Shown here one piece after another: positions 59,833-64,000 of a DNA stretch of 64,000 bases. Every line of letters begins with the position of its first letter. The stretch's first letter is position 1. This DNA comes from Lysobacter soli. GTDB taxonomy: Bacteria; Pseudomonadota; Gammaproteobacteria; Xanthomonadales; Xanthomonadaceae. The notes beneath the pieces are model-generated. The model was not told the DNA's origin. It did no database searches and saw only the letters and a list, made by a program, of their open reading frames with translations. Location of the stretch: NCBI RefSeq assembly GCF_003382285.1, contig NZ_QTJR01000001.1, positions 248,001 through 312,000 of the forward strand, written 5' to 3'. Made by a program: the position numbers and the translations under genes.

Positions 59833-61338
59833 TCAGCGCCGCTCGTTCAACCCCGCCTTCTGCAGTGCCGAAGCCGCTGACTGCAGCGATGACGATGTCG
59901 CGGCATCGAGCTCGCTACGCTTCACGAAGTCCGCGATGTCGACGAACGCGCCGTTCTCGCGCCGACTGCGTAATGCGCGTTCTGCCATCGCGGCATCGAT
60001 GCCGGGCAGCGTGCGCAGCTGTTCCACTTCGGCCGTATTGAGGTTCACCGCGACTTCGTTCGACGGCAAGCTCGGCGGCTTCACCGGCGTGTGGCCGAGC
60101 AGCCAGATGTCCGGGCCCAGCATCGCGCGCATCCGCTTTGGATCCTGCGCCACGGCGGCCTGCAATTGCGTCATCTGCGCACGCGCCTGCTTCAAGCCCG
60201 CGACGAACCCCGCCATGTCGCCGATGCGTCCGCGTTCGGCCATCGCCTCGGTCGTGCGCGGCAGCGTGGCGTCGGCGGTCGCGCCGTAGGTCGTGTCGAG
60301 CACGAGGTTGCGAATGCGCGTGCAATCGGCGGGCACGTCGGCGCAGTAGCGATCGACCAGGTCCAGGAATATCGGCGTGTCGGGGTTCATCGTCCAGCCG
60401 CGCGCGGTGGCCGCGGCCATCGTGCGGAACAGCGGCGAATAGCGCGACACGATCGCTTCGCGTGAGCCTTCGCCCGGCACGAACCAGCGATGGAACAGCG
60501 TGGCGATGACGCCTTCGGACGACAGCATCTGCTGGCCGTTGCGCAGCCGCGCCATGTCAAAGGCGGTGCTTTCGTTGGCGCGCGACCACGCATCGGCATC
60601 GTTGCCCGGCGGGACGAGCTGCTGCTGCACGAAGAGGTTCCGGCGCACGCCGTCGATGCGCCCGGCGCGATCGAGATTGCTCAACCAGAGCGGCACGAAA
60701 GGCTTGGCGCCCAGGCCCAGCGTGAGGTCTTCCAGTTTCGGATTGCGCGAATGGCGACGCACCAGGCTCTGGAAATGCGTGGCGAAGCCTTCGTCGAACG
60801 CGGTCGGGTAGTCGGTCACGCTCATGCTGCTGTGCGGCGTGCGCGACCAGCCGTACGGCAGGCCCGGCATGAGCCGGCGCAGGAACACGTGCCCCATCTC
60901 GTGCGTGAAGATTTCCTCGAAACCGCCATCGTCGATGATGTCGGCATCGACGACCAGATCAACGAAGAGTTCGTCGACGAAGCGCTGGCGGCCGTCCTCT
61001 TCCAGCCAGAAGCCGCGTCGCGCGAAGCCGCCGTCTTCGGCCGAGAGGTACAGCCACGTCGGTGTCGTGGTTTTCGCGCCGGCAATGCGTTGCGCGCTCT
61101 CGTCCAGCGCGAGCACGGTGCCGAGGAAACCCTCGCTCGCTTCACGCTGGATCTGCGCGTACAGCGCGCCCGAGGTCACGCGCGTGACGACCGGTGCGGC
61201 ATGCCCGGCCCGATCCGGTCGGGTTTGCGGCTGGCCGTTCGCGAGCACGGGCGCGAGCACGCCCAGTTCGGCGGCCGCGACAGGCGCCGCCAGCGTGGCC
61301 AGTGTGAACAGGGCAGTCCACATAAGGGATTTCGACAT
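59833..61338 (-). CDS. Secreted HExxH metalloprotease-like protein with C-terminal helix-hairpin-helix domain
   Basis: This 501-residue protein has a signal peptide (TLATLAAPVAAA). The zinc motif lies in FTHEMGHVFLRR (His146, Glu147, His150), with AFDEGFATHFQ 35 residues on giving Glu183 as a gluzincin-type third ligand. A long helical middle follows, then at about residues 425-480 a ComEA/T2SK-like helix-hairpin-helix: NLNTAEVEQLRTLPGIDAAM and ENGAFVDIADFVKR. Start is ATG 61338. No named family was recognised for the combination. Convergent with dinB, with a 20-base gap. Confidence 0.8.
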   Translation of the reverse strand: MSKSLMWTALFTLATLAAPVAAAELGVLAPVLANGQPQTRPDRAGHAAPVVTRVTSGALYAQIQREASEGFLGTVLALDESAQRIAGAKTTTPTWLYLSAEDGGFARRGFWLEEDGRQRFVDELFVDLVVDADIIDDGGFEEIFTHEMGHVFLRRLMPGLPYGWSRTPHSSMSVTDYPTAFDEGFATHFQSLVRRHSRNPKLEDLTLGLGAKPFVPLWLSNLDRAGRIDGVRRNLFVQQQLVPPGNDADAWSRANESTAFDMARLRNGQQMLSSEGVIATLFHRWFVPGEGSREAIVSRYSPLFRTMAAATARGWTMNPDTPIFLDLVDRYCADVPADCTRIRNLVLDTTYGATADATLPRTTEAMAERGRIGDMAGFVAGLKQARAQMTQLQAAVAQDPKRMRAMLGPDIWLLGHTPVKPPSLPSNEVAVNLNTAEVEQLRTLPGIDAAMAERALRSRRENGAFVDIADFVKRSELDAATSSSLQSAASALQKAGLNERR

Positions 61339-61477
61339 CGCCGGCTCCGGCGCCGGCAGGGCCACCGGCGCGAAGCGACAGGATGAGCCCGGTGTGCACC
61401 GCAGCACGCCTGCCATGCGGCCGCCCACCGCCGGCACTTGCCCGCTGGCTCATGCGAGTGCTGGCTGCCCGGCGGAC

Positions 61478-63154
61478 TTACGCCGGCGCGATGCAGCGGT
61501 CGAACAGGTCCAGCTTGCGGTCGTATTCCGGCGTATTCACCTGCATCAGGCCGAGGACCGAGTGGAACAGGTTGTCCTGGCTCGCCGGCGCATGGCTTTC
61601 CTGTTTCATGCAATCGATGTCGAGCTTGCGATCGGCCGCGAAACCCGGCGAGAACCACATCACCATCGGAACGTGCGTCTGCGTGTCCGGGGCGATCGCG
61701 TACGGCACGCCGTGCAGGTACAGGCCGTTCTCGCCGAGCGATTCGCCGTGGTCGGACAGGTAGATCATCGCCGTGTCGCGCGAGGACTGCTCGGCGAGGA
61801 AACGGATCGTGCGCGCGAGGAAGTCGTCCGTCGCCAGCACCGAGTTGTCGTAGGCGTTGACGATCTGGTCGCGCGTGCAGTCGCCCAGGTCGCCCGTCTC
61901 GCACGTGGGCGTGAAGCGGCGGAGCCGCTCGGGATAGCGCTTCGCATAGCTCGGTCCGTGGCTGCCGAGCTGGTGGAGCACGACGACCTGGTCGCCGGGG
62001 CGGCGCGCGATCTCACCCGCAAGCCCGAGCAGCATCACTTCGTCGAGACAGCCTTCGGCCGTGCACGCCTGCGGATCGCGCGCATGTTCGAACGACTCGA
62101 ACGACAGGCCTTCGCACACGCCCTTGCAACCGGTCTGGTTGTCGCGCCACAGCACGCTGATGCCCGCGTGGTCGAGCACGTTCAGCAGCGACTGCGTGTG
62201 CGCAATGCGGTCCTCGTCGTAATGCGCGCGACCGAACGGCGAGAACATGCACGGCACCGAGACTTCCGTCGCCGAACCGCAGGAGGTCATGTCGGTGAAG
62301 TTGATCGGCCCGATATCACGCAGCTGCGGCGTGGTCTGGCGTGCGTATCCGTTGAGTCCCCAGTTCTGCGCGCGCACGGTTTCGCCCACGACGATGACGA
62401 GCAGGCGCGGTTTGGCGCTCGGATCGCGACCGACGACGTGCGCGTTCACGCCGATGGGCGTCTTCGGCCGATGCTGCGCGCCATCGTGCTGCGCCACGCG
62501 CACGAGCGAGACGATGTAATTGCCCGGCGTGATGAGGTGCCGGATTTCCTTGTGGTTGCGCATCAGCGCGGACAGGTCCTGGAACGAGGCCATCATCGCG
62601 CCGCCCGCCACGAGCAGCGACAGCGCGATGGCGCCCAGCCGAACAAGCACCGCACGGCCCATCGGGCGCTTCTTCAGGCGAACGCGCCACACCATCAGCG
62701 TGGGCAGCACGCCCAGCGACAAGAACGCCGGCAGCATGCCGACCGACAGCAGTTCGCCAGACTCCTTGCCATCGGTGTGCAGGATGTTGCGCAGCATGTC
62801 CGCGTCGAGATAGACCGTGTAGCGGCTCATGAAGTGCGCGGCCATGGCGGTGACGGGGATCAGCACCGTGAGCACGGGACGCACCGTCCAGCGATTGAGC
62901 ACCAGGCACAGCAGCAGCATGTTGAGCGCGCCGATCATCAGGACTAGGCTGAGTGCGACGCCCCATCCCGACGCGCCCTCGAACGCGCGCGTGCCGCCGA
63001 CGGCGCGGAAGAAGGCAGCGTTGCAGAACACGGTGAAGAAGACGGCGACGTAGAACGCGAGGCGTTCGACCGTCATTTCGGGGCGGATCGCGAGGAGCTG
63101 GCGGAACCGGCGCTGCGCTTCGTCGAACGGGCGACGCGAAACGATCGAGCTCAT
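61478..63154 (-). CDS. eptA: Phosphoethanolamine transferase (EptA-like, lipid A)
   Basis: This 558-residue protein has five N-terminal membrane helices, then a periplasmic sulfatase-like domain. The nucleophile Thr259 lies in VVGETVRAQNWGLNGY, metal ligands lie in YLSDHGESLGENGLYLHG, and several Cys likely form disulfides (TGCKGVCEG; TAEGCLDEV). EptA/MCR-type enzymes add phosphoethanolamine to lipid A, lowering polymyxin binding. ATG 63154 overlaps the PAP2 stop by 4 nt, so the two genes are coupled. Confidence 0.94.
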   Translation of the reverse strand: MSSIVSRRPFDEAQRRFRQLLAIRPEMTVERLAFYVAVFFTVFCNAAFFRAVGGTRAFEGASGWGVALSLVLMIGALNMLLLCLVLNRWTVRPVLTVLIPVTAMAAHFMSRYTVYLDADMLRNILHTDGKESGELLSVGMLPAFLSLGVLPTLMVWRVRLKKRPMGRAVLVRLGAIALSLLVAGGAMMASFQDLSALMRNHKEIRHLITPGNYIVSLVRVAQHDGAQHRPKTPIGVNAHVVGRDPSAKPRLLVIVVGETVRAQNWGLNGYARQTTPQLRDIGPINFTDMTSCGSATEVSVPCMFSPFGRAHYDEDRIAHTQSLLNVLDHAGISVLWRDNQTGCKGVCEGLSFESFEHARDPQACTAEGCLDEVMLLGLAGEIARRPGDQVVVLHQLGSHGPSYAKRYPERLRRFTPTCETGDLGDCTRDQIVNAYDNSVLATDDFLARTIRFLAEQSSRDTAMIYLSDHGESLGENGLYLHGVPYAIAPDTQTHVPMVMWFSPGFAADRKLDIDCMKQESHAPASQDNLFHSVLGLMQVNTPEYDRKLDLFDRCIAPA

Positions 63155-63927
63155 GCCTGCGTTCCCTGCGCGCGCGTGCCCGCTGCGAGCCGGCGCGAAC
63201 GCACCATGGCCGGCCGGAACACCTGCCACGTCGCCACGGCGACGGTCCAGCAGATCGCCGCCGAGGCGAGGTCGTGCGAGGCGAAATGCGCGCCGCGCAA
63301 TTGCTGCGCGATGCCGAAGAGCAGGCCCAGGCCAATGCCGGTGGTCAACCCCGCCCATCGCCAGCGCGGTCGCACCGCGCCGAGGAAGAAATACAGCGAC
63401 AGCCACGCGTAGCCACCGCCCGCGTGCCCGGCGGGGAAACACGCACCGCGCTGCAGGCCCAGCGGTCGCACGTCCCACAGGCCGACGAAGGGCCGCAGCC
63501 CGCCGTAACGCGTGAGGTCCCACGGGCAGTCCATGTTCGACCAGGACTTCACCCACGCCACGCACAGCACCGAAAGCGCGACGGCGACGGCGAGGTACGC
63601 CAGTGGCGCGCGAAGCGGCGCCCACTCGACCCGACGTCGCGCGACGAGCCACGCCACCACCACGCCGATCCACAGCGCGATGCCCGCGTAGCGCCCGAAC
63701 CGGTGGATGAGCGTCTGCGTCACGAACGCGTCGCGCAGCGCCCACTCGCCACCCTGCAACGCGTAGAGGCGATCGGCCAGCCACTGGTCGCCACCGGACC
63801 AGCGCATCGCCAGCAGCGCCAGTGCGAAGCCCAGCAGCGGCAGCAGCACGTGCGTGATCGCGAAGCGCACGCCGCCGTGCGGCAGGACGTCCATCGGAAG
63901 GTTCTGGATTCGGGGACGTGCGTGCAT
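63151..63927 (-). CDS. PAP2-family membrane phosphatase
   Basis: This 258-residue protein has six hydrophobic segments and the three PAP2 motifs in variant form: Lys127 (VKSWSNMDCPWDL), CFPAGHAGGGYAW (His168 within PAGH), and RGAHFASHDLASA (Arg211, His218). Such enzymes dephosphorylate lipid A or undecaprenyl pyrophosphate. Coupling to eptA parallels the mcr-pap2 arrangement. ATG 63927 was chosen; ATG 63894 and 63960 are alternatives, and none has a clear ribosome-binding site. A promoter would lie at or beyond the right edge. Confidence 0.9.
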   Translation of the reverse strand: MHARPRIQNLPMDVLPHGGVRFAITHVLLPLLGFALALLAMRWSGGDQWLADRLYALQGGEWALRDAFVTQTLIHRFGRYAGIALWIGVVVAWLVARRRVEWAPLRAPLAYLAVAVALSVLCVAWVKSWSNMDCPWDLTRYGGLRPFVGLWDVRPLGLQRGACFPAGHAGGGYAWLSLYFFLGAVRPRWRWAGLTTGIGLGLLFGIAQQLRGAHFASHDLASAAICWTVAVATWQVFRPAMVRSRRLAAGTRAQGTQA

Positions 63928-64000
63928 CGGGATGACGGACGTGGAGGTCGCACTGCGCATGACGGAGCGGAAGGCATTCGGTGATCGGAACGCTGCGCAT

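Noticed and set aside
61478-64000. A possible PAP2-EptA fusion protein
   Set aside because: The two domains are in different frames and overlap by 4 nt at 63151-63154; the long open frame is a high-GC artefact.

Overview
The window is a high-GC gammaproteobacterial chromosome segment, most likely from the Lysobacteraceae/Xanthomonadaceae (a Lysobacter- or Luteimonas-like organism). The reasons are the gene content and order (scpA-scpB-rluB, a full ccm operon, a MetX-like acyltransferase next to a cysteine dioxygenase, a class III phaE-phaC pair, TonB receptors with LacI regulators), frequent GTG starts, many 1-4 nt gene overlaps, and the short inverted repeats (ATTCC...GGAAT and CCCCTCTCCC...GGGAGAGGGG types) that punctuate intergenic gaps. 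This assignment is an inference; there is no rRNA gene in the window.

Layout. 1-11.7 kb, all on the minus strand: a carbohydrate-utilisation locus. A LacI regulator precedes a large TonB receptor, followed by a five-gene translationally coupled run: a GH144-type lipoprotein, an ABC sugar-binding lipoprotein, two permeases, and a discoidin/six-hairpin protein cut by the left edge. Two nearly identical LacI-type operators sit at the same distance upstream of the receptor and of lacI. GH144 suggests beta-1,2-glucan as substrate. 11.8-22.3 kb: BolA and YciI-like proteins; scpA, scpB (acidic tail) and rluB (Gly/Arg-rich tail) closed by a strong terminator; an AsmA-like protein; a YbaK deacylase; an omega-amidase/aminotransferase pair; a DUF3293 protein. 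22.4-29.3 kb: ccmABCDEFGHI, complete cytochrome c maturation. 29.4-36.9 kb: MetX-like acyltransferase, cysteine dioxygenase, tRNA-Leu(CAA) with a terminator, and small or membrane genes including a DedA-rhodanese fusion and a membrane protein with an HExxH motif.

37-51.1 kb: a carbon-storage and short-chain-acid region. It holds phaC-phaE (polyhydroxybutyrate synthase), pssA, a 3-hydroxybutyrate-oligomer hydrolase, a LuxR-type response regulator and a large transporter-like hybrid histidine kinase resembling the CrbS/CrbR acetate-switch pair, a TonB receptor, and a GntP-family permease. Together these could store, hydrolyse, sense and import hydroxybutyrate or acetate; that link is inferred. 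51.1-55.3 kb: accessory. Repeats, a 75-bp palindrome, an orphan PAAR protein coupled to a broken peptidoglycan amidase (a type VI secretion effector remnant), a TPR-CPBP protease fusion, and a hierarchical 21/106-bp tandem array of unknown nature.

55.3-64 kb: a Pat-like NDP-forming acyl-CoA synthetase/acetyltransferase, a ribosome-hibernation-like protein, dinB behind a LexA-like palindrome, a secreted HExxH-plus-helix-hairpin-helix protein, and a coupled PAP2 phosphatase-EptA phosphoethanolamine transferase pair, probably for lipid A modification. I saw no transposase, integrase, rRNA or CRISPR array.
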